A DNA stretch of 15,544 nucleotides. Source: Phycisphaerae bacterium (GTDB taxonomy: Bacteria > Planctomycetota > Phycisphaerae > UBA1845 > UTPLA1). A program made the position numbers and the translations under genes. The stretch spans positions 1 through 15,544 of the forward strand of contig JAFGQA010000343.1 of the NCBI GenBank assembly GCA_016935885.1, written 5' to 3'. Below the pieces are notes generated by a model that saw only the letters and a program-made list of their open reading frames with translations, did no database searches and was not told where the DNA came from. Positions 1 to 7,629 of the stretch are shown here, one piece after another. The number at the start of each line of letters is the position of its first letter. Within the stretch, counting starts at the first letter, position 1.

Positions 1-93
1 CACGGTTGGATGCACCTGTGGCACCGCCGCCAAAGGCGGTGGATTCACGGGCTTTGGCGCCCGTGCCACAGTCGCAGGCAAGCGTGAACCGCT

Positions 94-152
94 CTTGCCC
101 GTCCGTGCGGTCTCCCCGGTGTGCGCACGCGGCATACACACTGGCAGGCAAG
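94..152 (+). repeat. Dispersed repeat, copy A (59 bp)
   Basis: This 59-bp stretch matches 15361-15419 in the same orientation at 49 of 59 positions with no gap. Its last part overlaps the hairpin with arms 140-147 and 153-160. The two copies lie 15 kb apart, one at each end of the gene cluster, and both are outside genes. It is a diverged interspersed repeat; it has no coding capacity or terminal inverted repeats that would make it an insertion sequence. Confidence 0.7.
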
Positions 153-160
153 CTGCCAGT
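140..160. repeat. Hairpin, 8-bp stem and 5-nt loop, homologue of 10866-10886
   Basis: Arms ACTGGCAG (140-147) and CTGCCAGT (153-160) pair perfectly around GCAAG. It is followed by GGCAC, as in the copy at 10866. It overlaps the end of the dispersed repeat at 94-152. Confidence 0.75.
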
Positions 161-403
161 GGCACGCGCCCAAACTGTCACGGCCCCCCGCCCCTCGCCG
201 CGAATCGCGGAACCGGCGATGGCGCGACCCGCTGGGTGCCCACGATGCAGACCGGCAACACGGACGGGCGCGAAGCGCACGGCGGCGGGCAGGTCGAGCA
301 CGGAGAACCTCCCAGACGACTCAAGCAGGCCGTGGACACGTGATGTGCGGTCTGGTTCCGGCCCGTGGGGAGGATTCCTGCGGAGGGCGTGCCGACCGCG
401 GTT

Positions 404-2422
404 TCAGGAGGGATCCGGCACGATTGCCACATCGTGTAGCACAAGCCCTACTTGACACCCTGAGCGAACCTGTAAGAACACGTGTACGTCTACGATACCG
501 TCCGGGCTGCTGCCGCCGACCGGCCGGAAGTAACCGGTTGCTTCCCCGGTGACAAGCGTGTAGGTCTCGGGCGTTGTGGGAGGGCGCGAGTTGCCGCGTG
601 GGCGCCAGAACCAGCGTGCGACGCGCTGTCCCTTCGCATTCTGGCCATCGACGAAGACGGCTTTGATGTCGGCGGGATTGGTGAAGCTCATCATCAGGCG
701 GAGCGCGTGCGTCCCCCGCGTGGGGAAGTGCACGCCGGCATAAATGCCTCTCTCGGCTGATGCCGAGGCGACGGCGTGCATTGATAAGGCGTTACCATCC
801 TTCGTAAAGGTGATGGTCTTCGCCTGTCCGCACCAATGACTGCGATAGTGCTCCGCCGGCTCGTCGAAAGTGATAGACACGAGATTCTGGTCATTGACTT
901 CCGGCGGCGGCAGATGCAGCATGCCGCGTTCGGATGGAGGCAGGACCCGCATGGCCCAGGAGGGCCGCTCCGGCAGGATTCGGAACACGCGAGCCCAGCG
1001 GGTGCCCTCGAAGCAGCGATACACTTCCATCCAGTGCGGGGCGACGCCAGCGTTCTCGTCATAACACGACAATAACACCCACCCGGACTCGGCCTCGTAA
1101 GCCTCGTCGAGGCTACGGAAGCCACCCTTGATCCGTTGGAACCCGTTGAGCACGTACAACGCCGACTTCGTTCTGCTCGATCCACGGCCGTGGCGGTCGT
1201 ACACATAGATTGGCTCATCATGACCTGCGTTGCTGCAAAGGTAAGCGAGTGTTCTGCGCAGGCACTCCGCCTTTGCACGGTTATACTGCTGCTGGTTGCC
1301 ATCGAGTGCGAGCCAACCCGATAGCACAACGCCGGCGAAGGTCACTACACTGGCGCCCACCCGCCAAGGCGATGGCAATCGCTGAAGCAAAGAACACACT
1401 CCCAGCACGGTGATCAGCACAATCGGCAGTGTGATCTGAAGCATATAACGCGTCTGCCCAGGCGTCCAACGCATCGCTTCTCTCAACACGTATAGTTGCA
1501 GAAGAAAAACCAGCGCGATCAAAACCCGGTACTTGTTTCTCCGGTTGGAGAACATGAGAGCAGCGGTAACCGGCAGCGCGGCGGCAGCGAATCCGAAGAG
1601 CCACCGGTCGAATAGGTAGCTGGTGAAGATCTCGATGATCTGCGGCAAGGTATACCGCGTGGGAATGTTCGTTTTGAGGTTGTAGATCCCTTTGGCTGTT
1701 TCAACGATGTAGAAGAGGTAACTCCCATTGAGGGCAAGAAACAGAAGGCCGAGCAAGGCCTGGCTGAGAACGAAGCCACCGAGTGCATAGACGGCGACGA
1801 GGTGAAGGTGGCGCGTTTTCCATGTCTCGAGGAGCGACCAAATCGCGATGACACCGATCATCAAGCAGGCCGTCTCCTTACATATCTGCATGTATCCAAC
1901 TGACAGACCAGCCAGCACCCCCCAGAAGACGCGATGCTTGATGCTCTCATGTGCCAGGACGAGGCAAAGCAAACACAACGCGAAGGCGCATACGAATATA
2001 TTGTCCTGCAACCACGTGGTCGACTCATAGATGTCGATCGGAAGAAACGCGCACATGCCGGCCCCAAGCAGGCCGGCGATCCGGCCACCGATTCTCCGCA
2101 ACAGAGCGAATGTGGCCACGATGCTCGCAAGGCTCGCAATCAGCGGAACCGATGCCATCGCCCATTCCTTCGGTCCAAACAGCCACATGACGAAGGCCAG
2201 GGGCAGGTTGACGCCCATGCGCCGATAGCACCAGGATTGGCTGAACGAGGTATCCGCGTCAGCGATGTTGTCCTGCTGGAAGAGGAAATAGGAATGGAAC
2301 GCGTGCCGCATGTCGTCGCTGGCGTACAGGCCCCCGAAGAAGTACAGGCGGACGGCCAGTCCAGCCAGGAGGATGACAAAGAGAAGTACTATCTCGCGAC
2401 GATTCGGTGCCACCTCTGACAC
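404..2422 (-). CDS. GT-C family membrane glycosyltransferase (GT39/ArnT-like)
   Basis: A 672-residue polytopic membrane protein, likely a transferase that takes sugar from a polyprenyl-phosphate donor on the outer face of the membrane. A membrane segment at residues 10-29 is followed by an extracytoplasmic loop with an acidic pair, Asp36-Asp37, in the place where GT-C enzymes keep their catalytic Asp/Glu. Many hydrophobic segments follow up to about residue 370. The last ~290 residues are soluble and beta-rich in look, ending in DVAIVPDPS, and probably lie outside. The start is GTG: an AGGAG box at 2429-2433 sits 6 nt upstream. It lies 27 bp after the aminotransferase and is the last gene of the run. 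Donor and acceptor cannot be read from sequence. The neighbouring GT2 is the natural supplier of a polyprenyl-P-sugar. Class is well supported; the ArnT comparison is an inference from context. Confidence 0.85.
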   Translation of the reverse strand: MSEVAPNRREIVLLFVILLAGLAVRLYFFGGLYASDDMRHAFHSYFLFQQDNIADADTSFSQSWCYRRMGVNLPLAFVMWLFGPKEWAMASVPLIASLASIVATFALLRRIGGRIAGLLGAGMCAFLPIDIYESTTWLQDNIFVCAFALCLLCLVLAHESIKHRVFWGVLAGLSVGYMQICKETACLMIGVIAIWSLLETWKTRHLHLVAVYALGGFVLSQALLGLLFLALNGSYLFYIVETAKGIYNLKTNIPTRYTLPQIIEIFTSYLFDRWLFGFAAAALPVTAALMFSNRRNKYRVLIALVFLLQLYVLREAMRWTPGQTRYMLQITLPIVLITVLGVCSLLQRLPSPWRVGASVVTFAGVVLSGWLALDGNQQQYNRAKAECLRRTLAYLCSNAGHDEPIYVYDRHGRGSSRTKSALYVLNGFQRIKGGFRSLDEAYEAESGWVLLSCYDENAGVAPHWMEVYRCFEGTRWARVFRILPERPSWAMRVLPPSERGMLHLPPPEVNDQNLVSITFDEPAEHYRSHWCGQAKTITFTKDGNALSMHAVASASAERGIYAGVHFPTRGTHALRLMMSFTNPADIKAVFVDGQNAKGQRVARWFWRPRGNSRPPTTPETYTLVTGEATGYFRPVGGSSPDGIVDVHVFLQVRSGCQVGLVLHDVAIVPDPS

Positions 2423-2427
2423 AGAAT

Positions 2428-2433
2428 TCTCCT
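2428..2433 (-). promoter_or_regulatory. Ribosome binding site supporting a GTG start
   Basis: AGGAGA on the minus strand ends 5 nt before the GTG at 2422-2420. It supports GTG as the start of the membrane glycosyltransferase and independent initiation across the 27-bp gap. Confidence 0.6.
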
Positions 2434-2449
2434 ACTTTCGCGGGACCCG

Positions 2450-3664
2450 TTAACACACGAGTCTACTCAGGTCAAGTGCAGGCTCCAGTGCTTCGAAGAT
2501 GGCATTCTGATTATCTTCGGTCATTTGGTGAAACAGCGGCAACACGATTGCCTCGTCCTGGGCCCGCTCACTTTCACGCAGCCGCGCGCACGACCCCGGT
2601 GGGCAGTCGCACGTCGCTTCATCGCCGCAACGCCAGGTGCCGCGCGGGTAGGCGTCTTCCCGGTGAGCGCACTGAACGCCGCGACGCGTGGCGATGCCGG
2701 CATCGAGCATCGACTGCATGACCGAGCGCTGGTCGCAGTCTGCCGGGAGGCGCACGCAATAGCTCTGAAAGTTGCTCCGCGCCCAGGCGGGCTCGAACGG
2801 CGGCGTGATCCCGGCGACGTCCCGGAGGCGCTCGTGGTAACGATCGGCAAGCTGTCGCCGACGAGCGATCAGCTCGGGCAGGCGTTTGAGCTGCTCGCGG
2901 CCCACCGCGGCCTGGATGTCTGTCATTCGGTAGTTGTAGCCCAGGATCGAATACGATTCGAAGACCACCTGTCTCGACGCGTGGCGAACGGTGTCCGGCA
3001 CGGTCATGCCGTGCTGCCGCAACAGACGGAACTGTTGATCCAGTTCCGCGCTGTGTGTCGTGAGCATGCCGCCGTCGCCGGTGGTGAGGACTTTGCGTGG
3101 ATGGAATGAGAAACAAGCGACCTCGCCGCGCGGCCTGCCGATCTTCTCCCACTCGCCGTTCCATCGAATCTCGCTGCCGATCGCGCAGGCGGCGTCCTCG
3201 ACCACGCGGAGGCGGTGTCGATGGGCGATTTCCAGGATCGCCCGCAGGTCGCACGGCATGCCCATCTGGTGAATGCACAAGACGGCCCGTGTGCGGGGCG
3301 TGATGACGTCTTCGATCCGGCCGGGATCGATGTTGTAGGTGGCCGGCTCGATGTCTACGAAGACCGGCGTGGCGCCGCAATAACGGATGGCGTTGGCGGT
3401 CGCGAGGAAGGAATGGCTGGCGGTGATCACCTCGTCCCCGGGCCGCACGCCGACCGCGAGCAGTGCCACGTGCAGGGCCGCCGTGCAACTCGATGCGGCA
3501 CATGCATGTGCGGCGCCGACGTACGCGGCGAATTCGCGCTCGAAGGCAGCCACCTCGGCACCCTGTGTGACCCAGCCCGAGAGGATGGGGCGTCGCGCCG
3601 CCTCGGCCTCGCGCTCGTCCAGCATCGGCTTGGCGATCGGGATGAACTCCTGTGGCTCAGGCAT
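2450..3664 (-). CDS. DegT/DnrJ/EryC1/StrS (ArnB-type) PLP sugar aminotransferase
   Basis: A 404-residue PLP enzyme that would transfer an amino group, usually from glutamate, to a keto nucleotide sugar in the cytoplasm. The N-terminus (IPIAKPMLDE, then LSGWVTQG at 29-36) is typical of the ArnB/perosamine-synthase group. Other landmarks are PGDEVITA at 75-82, GATPVFVDIEP at 97-107, the PLP-binding Asp157 in VVEDAA, and the Schiff-base Lys191 in SFHPRK. The usual SGT before the cofactor site reads SCT here (59-61). The open frame extends upstream to 3883, but that part is antisense-like junk overlapping the epimerase; the ATG at 3664 gives the normal family N-terminus, has GGAG 11 nt upstream and overlaps the epimerase stop by 8 bp. 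A Cys cluster at 346-359 is unusual. It probably acts on the product of the SDR upstream. Confidence 0.9.
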   Translation of the reverse strand: MPEPQEFIPIAKPMLDEREAEAARRPILSGWVTQGAEVAAFEREFAAYVGAAHACAASSCTAALHVALLAVGVRPGDEVITASHSFLATANAIRYCGATPVFVDIEPATYNIDPGRIEDVITPRTRAVLCIHQMGMPCDLRAILEIAHRHRLRVVEDAACAIGSEIRWNGEWEKIGRPRGEVACFSFHPRKVLTTGDGGMLTTHSAELDQQFRLLRQHGMTVPDTVRHASRQVVFESYSILGYNYRMTDIQAAVGREQLKRLPELIARRRQLADRYHERLRDVAGITPPFEPAWARSNFQSYCVRLPADCDQRSVMQSMLDAGIATRRGVQCAHREDAYPRGTWRCGDEATCDCPPGSCARLRESERAQDEAIVLPLFHQMTEDNQNAIFEALEPALDLSRLVC

Positions 3665-4679
3665 GTTGCGCCGGCTCCGGAACGTCCCAGTTTCGTACCA
3701 CTTCTTCCGTGAGCAGTTGCCTGGGATCTTGTCCGGTGTCCAGATACCAGTCGCGCAGTTTGGCCAGGCCCTCACGAAATGGGACCCGCGTCTGGAAATC
3801 CAGGAGTTCGCGGGCCCGTGTGCTGTCAGCGTAGAGGCGAAGCACGTCGCCCGGCCGCGGCGCGTCGTGCACGAGTTTCGCATCCGGCCGACCGACCACT
3901 TGCATCACTTCGCGGGCAAGATCGTTGATCGACACCTCCGCACCGCTGCCTATGTTGATTGTCTCGCCAACGGCAAGGTCGCTGCGACCGCAAAGCAGGA
4001 TACCTCGGGCCGAGTCCTCGACGTAGGTGAAGTCGCGTGTCTGCGTCCCGTCGCCGAACGCGACCATCGGCTCGCCAGCCATGCACCGCAGCATGAGCTT
4101 CGGGATGACCTCGCCGCTGTCTCCTTCGTGGTGGCACCGGGGCCCGTAAACGTTGAATGGGCGTACGCAGACGGTGGGATAACCGTACGTGCGGTAAAAG
4201 GCGCGCGTGTAGCACTCGCCGGCCAGCTTGGACGACCCGTAGACGGTCATGGGGAAAGTCGGATGCTCCTCGGTCATCGGCACGCTGCGGGCCGTACCGT
4301 AGACCTCCGAACTCGAGACGTAAACGAAGCGCTTGACGCCTGTGTCGCGGGCGAGTGAAAGCAGGTTCAGCGTGGCCGTCGCATTGACCTCGTGGTTCTC
4401 GTGCGGGGCGTGGATCGAATGCCGGACGCCGAGACAGGCAAGGTGAAACACGAGGTCGATGTCACGCAACAGCTCTGACATGCGCGGGACATCGCGAATG
4501 TCGACTTCGACAAGCCCCACCTTATCGCCAAGTATGTCTTCAAGGTTCTGCCGACAGCCGTTCACGAGGTTGTCGACAACGACGACCTGGCCCGCCTCCG
4601 ATTCCAGTTGGCGCACCAACTCAGAACCGATGAAGCCGGCGCCGCCGGTCACGAGCACGCGCTGTGTCTCTAATCTCAT
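3657..4679 (-). CDS. NAD-dependent epimerase/dehydratase (extended SDR)
   Basis: A 340-residue extended short-chain dehydrogenase working on a nucleotide sugar. The NAD-binding TGGAGFIG is at residues 11-18, the catalytic Ser group in YVSSSEVYG at 120-128, and the catalytic pair Tyr147/Lys151 in VYGSSK. RPFNVYGP at 173-180 and DGTQTRDFTYVED at 210-222 are the sugar-binding signatures of UDP-sugar 4-epimerases, decarboxylases and 4,6-dehydratases; I cannot choose between these. A TTG codon at 4688 is in frame, but the strong AAGGAG box at 4690-4695 touches it; ATG at 4679 is 10 nt away and is preferred. The gene starts inside the GT2 coding end (59-bp overlap) and overlaps the aminotransferase start by 8 bp, so it likely feeds a keto sugar to that enzyme. 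Confidence 0.9.
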   Translation of the reverse strand: MRLETQRVLVTGGAGFIGSELVRQLESEAGQVVVVDNLVNGCRQNLEDILGDKVGLVEVDIRDVPRMSELLRDIDLVFHLACLGVRHSIHAPHENHEVNATATLNLLSLARDTGVKRFVYVSSSEVYGTARSVPMTEEHPTFPMTVYGSSKLAGECYTRAFYRTYGYPTVCVRPFNVYGPRCHHEGDSGEVIPKLMLRCMAGEPMVAFGDGTQTRDFTYVEDSARGILLCGRSDLAVGETINIGSGAEVSINDLAREVMQVVGRPDAKLVHDAPRPGDVLRLYADSTRARELLDFQTRVPFREGLAKLRDWYLDTGQDPRQLLTEEVVRNWDVPEPAQHA

Positions 4680-5736
4680 GGAGTTCAATCTCCTTCTGCA
4701 AGTGTGCCTGGCAGGGCGACACCGGCGTCGACGACTCGGTGGAATCCGTGTCCGACGCGGGCGGCGAGCTCTGGCCGGTTCGTGTTTCTTCCAGGAAGTA
4801 GAGCGGGCGATGCCGCGCGGCCTCGAGCGTTCGCCATAAGTACTCGCCCAGTATCCCCAGCATGGTCATCTGTATGCCGCCCATAACAAGCAAGACGACC
4901 ATCAACGAAGCCCACCCCTCGATCGGCTCGTCGGTGATCAGGCGCACGATGATCACGATGAAGGCATACAAAAACCCGAGCAGGCTGCACGCCATGCCTA
5001 CATAGGACATCGCGCGCAACGGAACATAGGAGAACGAGACAAACGCGTCGGCAAACGCCCGCAACTTCGCTCGCCATGTCCATTTCGACGTGCCGAGCTT
5101 TCGGGGCTCTTTGTGGTAGAGAACCTCCGCCGAATCGTAGCCGAGCCGCGCGATGGCACCGCCGATACTCGGATTCGTGCCCGCCGAGCGAAGCAAAGCG
5201 TCGATCACCTTGCGGTCCAGTAATGCAAAGTCTGAGCCGCGTGGCTGCATCCGAACCCTGCAGACTCGTGTCAGCAGCCAGTAGAAGACATTCGATAGGA
5301 CCCTCATTGTCCAACTGATGCCGGCACGCTCCTCTCGTACAGCCCACACTATATGGCTGCCGTCCCGCCAGTGACTTAGCAGCTTCGGGATCAGCTCGGG
5401 GGGATCCTGCAGGTCGGCCGCCAGGAACACGGCGCAGTCGCCGCGCGTTTGCTCCAGGCCCGCGAGGATCGCAACATGACTGCCGCTGTTTGTCGAGAGT
5501 CGCAGATAATGGAATGTGGGATTCTCCTCGCAGGCATCCCGGAGCAGCTCCCGCGTGCGGTCCATCGAGTGATCGTCCACGCAGTAGACCGATACGACGG
5601 CATTCTCCAAACGGCCCTCGACTCCTTGAAGGCGAGCAATCAGAACCGGAATGTTCTCTTCCTCGTTAAGCAGAGGAATCACGATATCCAGGCGGATCGC
5701 TTCCTCGGCGACCGTGTTCGTCGGATGCGGCTTCAT
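4621..5736 (-). CDS. GT2 polyprenyl-phosphate glycosyltransferase (GtrB/ArnC/DPM1 type)
   Basis: A 371-residue membrane-bound family 2 glycosyltransferase, expected to move a sugar from a nucleotide donor to undecaprenyl phosphate on the cytoplasmic side. The GT-A domain begins at LDIVIPLLNEEENIP (16-30). Asp54-Asp55 follow in the nucleotide-binding strand, and the metal-binding region is AADLQDPPE (106-114). RKLGTSKWTW (212-221) is the conserved signature before the membrane part. Two hydrophobic segments (about 244-267 and 276-299) match the GtrB layout. The tail past residue 320 is polar, Ser/Thr-rich and probably disordered. The open frame extends upstream to 5835, but ATG 5736 has GGAGG 10 nt upstream and forms an ATGA overlap with the methyltransferase stop. 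It likely supplies lipid-linked sugar for one or both GT-C enzymes here. Confidence 0.92.
   Translation of the reverse strand: MKPHPTNTVAEEAIRLDIVIPLLNEEENIPVLIARLQGVEGRLENAVVSVYCVDDHSMDRTRELLRDACEENPTFHYLRLSTNSGSHVAILAGLEQTRGDCAVFLAADLQDPPELIPKLLSHWRDGSHIVWAVREERAGISWTMRVLSNVFYWLLTRVCRVRMQPRGSDFALLDRKVIDALLRSAGTNPSIGGAIARLGYDSAEVLYHKEPRKLGTSKWTWRAKLRAFADAFVSFSYVPLRAMSYVGMACSLLGFLYAFIVIIVRLITDEPIEGWASLMVVLLVMGGIQMTMLGILGEYLWRTLEAARHRPLYFLEETRTGQSSPPASDTDSTESSTPVSPCQAHLQKEIELHEIRDTARARDRRRRLHRF
4690..4695 (-). promoter_or_regulatory. Ribosome binding site inside the GT2 gene that fixes the SDR start
   Basis: AAGGAG on the minus strand, 10 nt before ATG 4679 and only one nt before an in-frame TTG at 4688. 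It decides for the ATG. It lies within the C-terminal codons of the upstream GT2 gene. Confidence 0.6.
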
Positions 5737-6905
5737 TCGAAGATATCCTCCCAGTTCAGGATCTCCGTGGTATCCGGCAGAGCTGAGCGCAACTGTGTCT
5801 TCAACGTTCGGCCAAAGGTCCTCGACATGATCCACACCTGGTCTGTGGGGCAGTCCAACAGGGCTTGACGCCCTTCGACCGGGATTGACACTCCGGGGAA
5901 GTAGGTTCCGTGGAGACTCTCGTTGTCGTCGAAGAAGCGTACACCCGCGAGGTCTGCACCGCTCAGGACCAGGGCGTTAATGGCACGGGACGGCACGAAG
6001 ACACCGATGGATCCGTGCGCCCGATGCGCATCAGACAGCCGGTCACGAATGCGATCCAACTGAATCTCGGCCAGATGTCTGTAACGATAAGCCAAGTCTA
6101 CTTGTTCCCGGCCAGCCCCGTTGTGAAGTTCCGCCGCCGCTCCTTCCAACTCGAAGCATGCGTACAAGCTTCCTCCGAACGCCGAGGCCTCGACCTGCAC
6201 CTTGTGCCCGCCGGCGAGCAGAATCGTATTGCGAAGGGTCTGCTCGGTGAAATAGGACCAGTGCTCATGGATAAGCATGGAAAGGTCGCCACGTTCGATG
6301 TAGGGCTCACAATCAGGCACCGCGAGGAAGACCTTCGTTTGCGGCCCGGTATGATGGTGCAACTGCTCCAAGAAACGCAAGGGGTCTAACACGTGTTCCA
6401 GAACGTTGGTGCTGAGGATTAGATCAAAGGACCCATCGACTTGGTGGCTCGGGAAATAATCCCGGATGACCGGCAGGCCGCGCGCCTTGGCTGCTTCCTG
6501 CGCGTGCTCGCCCGGATCAATGCCAAGGACGTCCGCGCCCAGATCGCGCAACCGCTCTAGTAGATATCCGGGACCTGATCCGATCTCCAAGCTTCGCAGC
6601 CCAGCAAACCGACTGAGCCCCATTTGAGATTGCATGAAACTCGTGAAAGCATCACCATAACTTTGACCGAGGCCCTGTGGCTCCATCATGCCCGTGATGA
6701 CGGATCCCTGATTGTAAGCATCTTGGAGCGCCTTGGACACGTTTTCCTGAGGTGACTGCATCAGGGTCCCCGCTGTCGGCTCGAGCATTAACGAGAACGA
6801 CAGTCGATCGGGCACGCCGATGGGATTATGGCATTGGTGCAGCATGCTCCAGATGAACGGCAATTCACCGATCGTCCAGCTAAAACGCGCGATCGCAGGA
6901 GTCAT
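5733..6905 (-). CDS. SAM-dependent methyltransferase with C-methyltransferase C-terminal domain
   Basis: A 390-residue class I methyltransferase. SAM motif I is EIGSGPGY (107-114), the acidic ribose-binding residue is Asp130 in GIDP, NVLEH is at 167-171, and HEHWSYFT (213-220) matches the His/Tyr motif of sugar C-methyltransferases of the TylCIII type. A second Rossmann-like half ends in FFDDNESLHGTYFPG (324-338), the mark of the family's C-terminal domain. It may methylate a keto nucleotide sugar. Family members normally open with a four-Cys zinc site; here the first ~90 residues have a single Cys (Cys25), so that site is absent. The ATG at 6905 is supported by GGGAGGA at 6912-6918. It overlaps the phosphoesterase end by 26 bp and the GT2 start by 4 bp. 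An O- or N-methyltransferase role cannot be excluded. Confidence 0.85.
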   Translation of the reverse strand: MTPAIARFSWTIGELPFIWSMLHQCHNPIGVPDRLSFSLMLEPTAGTLMQSPQENVSKALQDAYNQGSVITGMMEPQGLGQSYGDAFTSFMQSQMGLSRFAGLRSLEIGSGPGYLLERLRDLGADVLGIDPGEHAQEAAKARGLPVIRDYFPSHQVDGSFDLILSTNVLEHVLDPLRFLEQLHHHTGPQTKVFLAVPDCEPYIERGDLSMLIHEHWSYFTEQTLRNTILLAGGHKVQVEASAFGGSLYACFELEGAAAELHNGAGREQVDLAYRYRHLAEIQLDRIRDRLSDAHRAHGSIGVFVPSRAINALVLSGADLAGVRFFDDNESLHGTYFPGVSIPVEGRQALLDCPTDQVWIMSRTFGRTLKTQLRSALPDTTEILNWEDIFE

Positions 6906-7629
6906 GGCAAGTCCTCCCAGCCGCGTGCGATCTAGCCTTGGGCGCAGTTTCGGAAGGGCGCATCGGCGCCAAGTAACGCGCCAGCCTGTCGTCTAGGCCG
7001 AATCGCTTTATCTCATTCAAGATGTCTGCATTATCATAAGCAACGCGGACAAACGTGACATCCACGCGCATCGTGTCGAGAATAGCGCAGGAAGCACGCG
7101 GATCGCCATCCCGTGACTGGCCACAACTCCCAGGGTTCACGACGAGACGCCCTGCGACCTCGCGCGCGAACGGTCTGTGCGTATGCCCAAGAACAATGAC
7201 GTCAGCATCCACTTCTGAAAGAAGGTCGAAGTCGGGATAGTCCGGATAGACATATGCTTCAAGAGGATCCCATGGGCTGCCATGGAACATGGCGATGCGG
7301 CGGCCGTCCAATTCCAGGCGCAACGTGGGATCCCGCTTCGCGAGGAGCGACCGAAGATCAGGAGACAGCCGCTCCCGAGTCAATTCGATTGACCTTGCGA
7401 GAATCGCGTTAGTGGACTCGGGCGACTCTTCGATATAGCGGTCGTGATTCCCGATGATGAATGACACCTCCGCGCGCATCAGCATCCGGATCACCTCGTT
7501 CGGTTCCGTGTAGTAGCCAGTCAGATCGCCCGCGCAGAGGATACGTTCCGTCCGCGGCAGCAACTCCGCCAGCACCGCCTCCAGTGCGGCGGGATTCGCA
7601 TGGAGATCCGCAATCAGCCCGATCCTCAT
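6880..7629 (-). CDS. Calcineurin-like metallophosphoesterase (YfcE/MJ0936 type)
   Basis: A 249-residue cytoplasmic phosphoesterase with the complete two-metal site: Asp8 and His10 in IADLHANP, Asp35 in GDLTG, Asn61-His62 in GNHD, His116 in FHGSP, and His149/His151 in GHTH; NPGSCGQSRDG (165-175) is the usual closing motif. Such enzymes hydrolyse small phosphate mono- or diesters; the substrate cannot be told from sequence. The C-terminal ~25 residues are polar and extra to the core fold. Start at ATG 7629 is chosen because the fold begins there (MRIGLIADLH), GGTGGA lies upstream, and it makes an ATGA overlap with the epimerase stop. Its place between an epimerase and a methyltransferase suggests it removes phosphate from a sugar intermediate, or recycles a nucleotide by-product. 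Confidence 0.9.
   Translation of the reverse strand: MRIGLIADLHANPAALEAVLAELLPRTERILCAGDLTGYYTEPNEVIRMLMRAEVSFIIGNHDRYIEESPESTNAILARSIELTRERLSPDLRSLLAKRDPTLRLELDGRRIAMFHGSPWDPLEAYVYPDYPDFDLLSEVDADVIVLGHTHRPFAREVAGRLVVNPGSCGQSRDGDPRASCAILDTMRVDVTFVRVAYDNADILNEIKRFGLDDRLARYLAPMRPSETAPKARSHAAGRTCHDSCDRAF

Larger units (their letters stand above)
1..403. repeat. Gene-free left end with clustered GTGGCA-type hairpins
   Basis: I see no convincing gene here; the open frames that cross it have no family signature and lie in repeat DNA or antisense to the GT-C gene. It lies downstream of the last gene of the cluster. It holds three short hairpins in a row: arms 22-28/35-41 (CACCGCC/GGCGGTG), arms 46-52/59-65 (CACGGGC/GCCCGTG), and arms 140-147/153-160 (ACTGGCAG/CTGCCAGT), each next to a GTGGCA or GCCACA box. 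A smaller inverted repeat, CCGCG/CGCGG, sits at 198-210. From about 211 to 403 I see no further clear structure. No hairpin is followed by a T-run on either strand, so I cannot call an intrinsic terminator for the gene ending at 404. Confidence 0.6.

Noticed and set aside
22..65. Intrinsic terminator for the minus-strand cluster
   Set aside because: Stems are 7 bp with no following T-run on the minus strand and lie over 300 bp past the stop codon.
1..403. Insertion sequence or transposon end
   Set aside because: There are short hairpins and a dispersed repeat, but no transposase gene, no long terminal inverted repeats and no target duplication.
2450..3883. Long form of the ArnB-like aminotransferase starting at 3883
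   Set aside because: The extra 73 residues are not family-like and overlap the SDR coding end by over 220 bp; ATG 3664 gives the standard N-terminus.
3387..4358. 323-codon plus-strand open frame
   Set aside because: Antisense to the SDR and the ArnB-like aminotransferase, with no domain signature.
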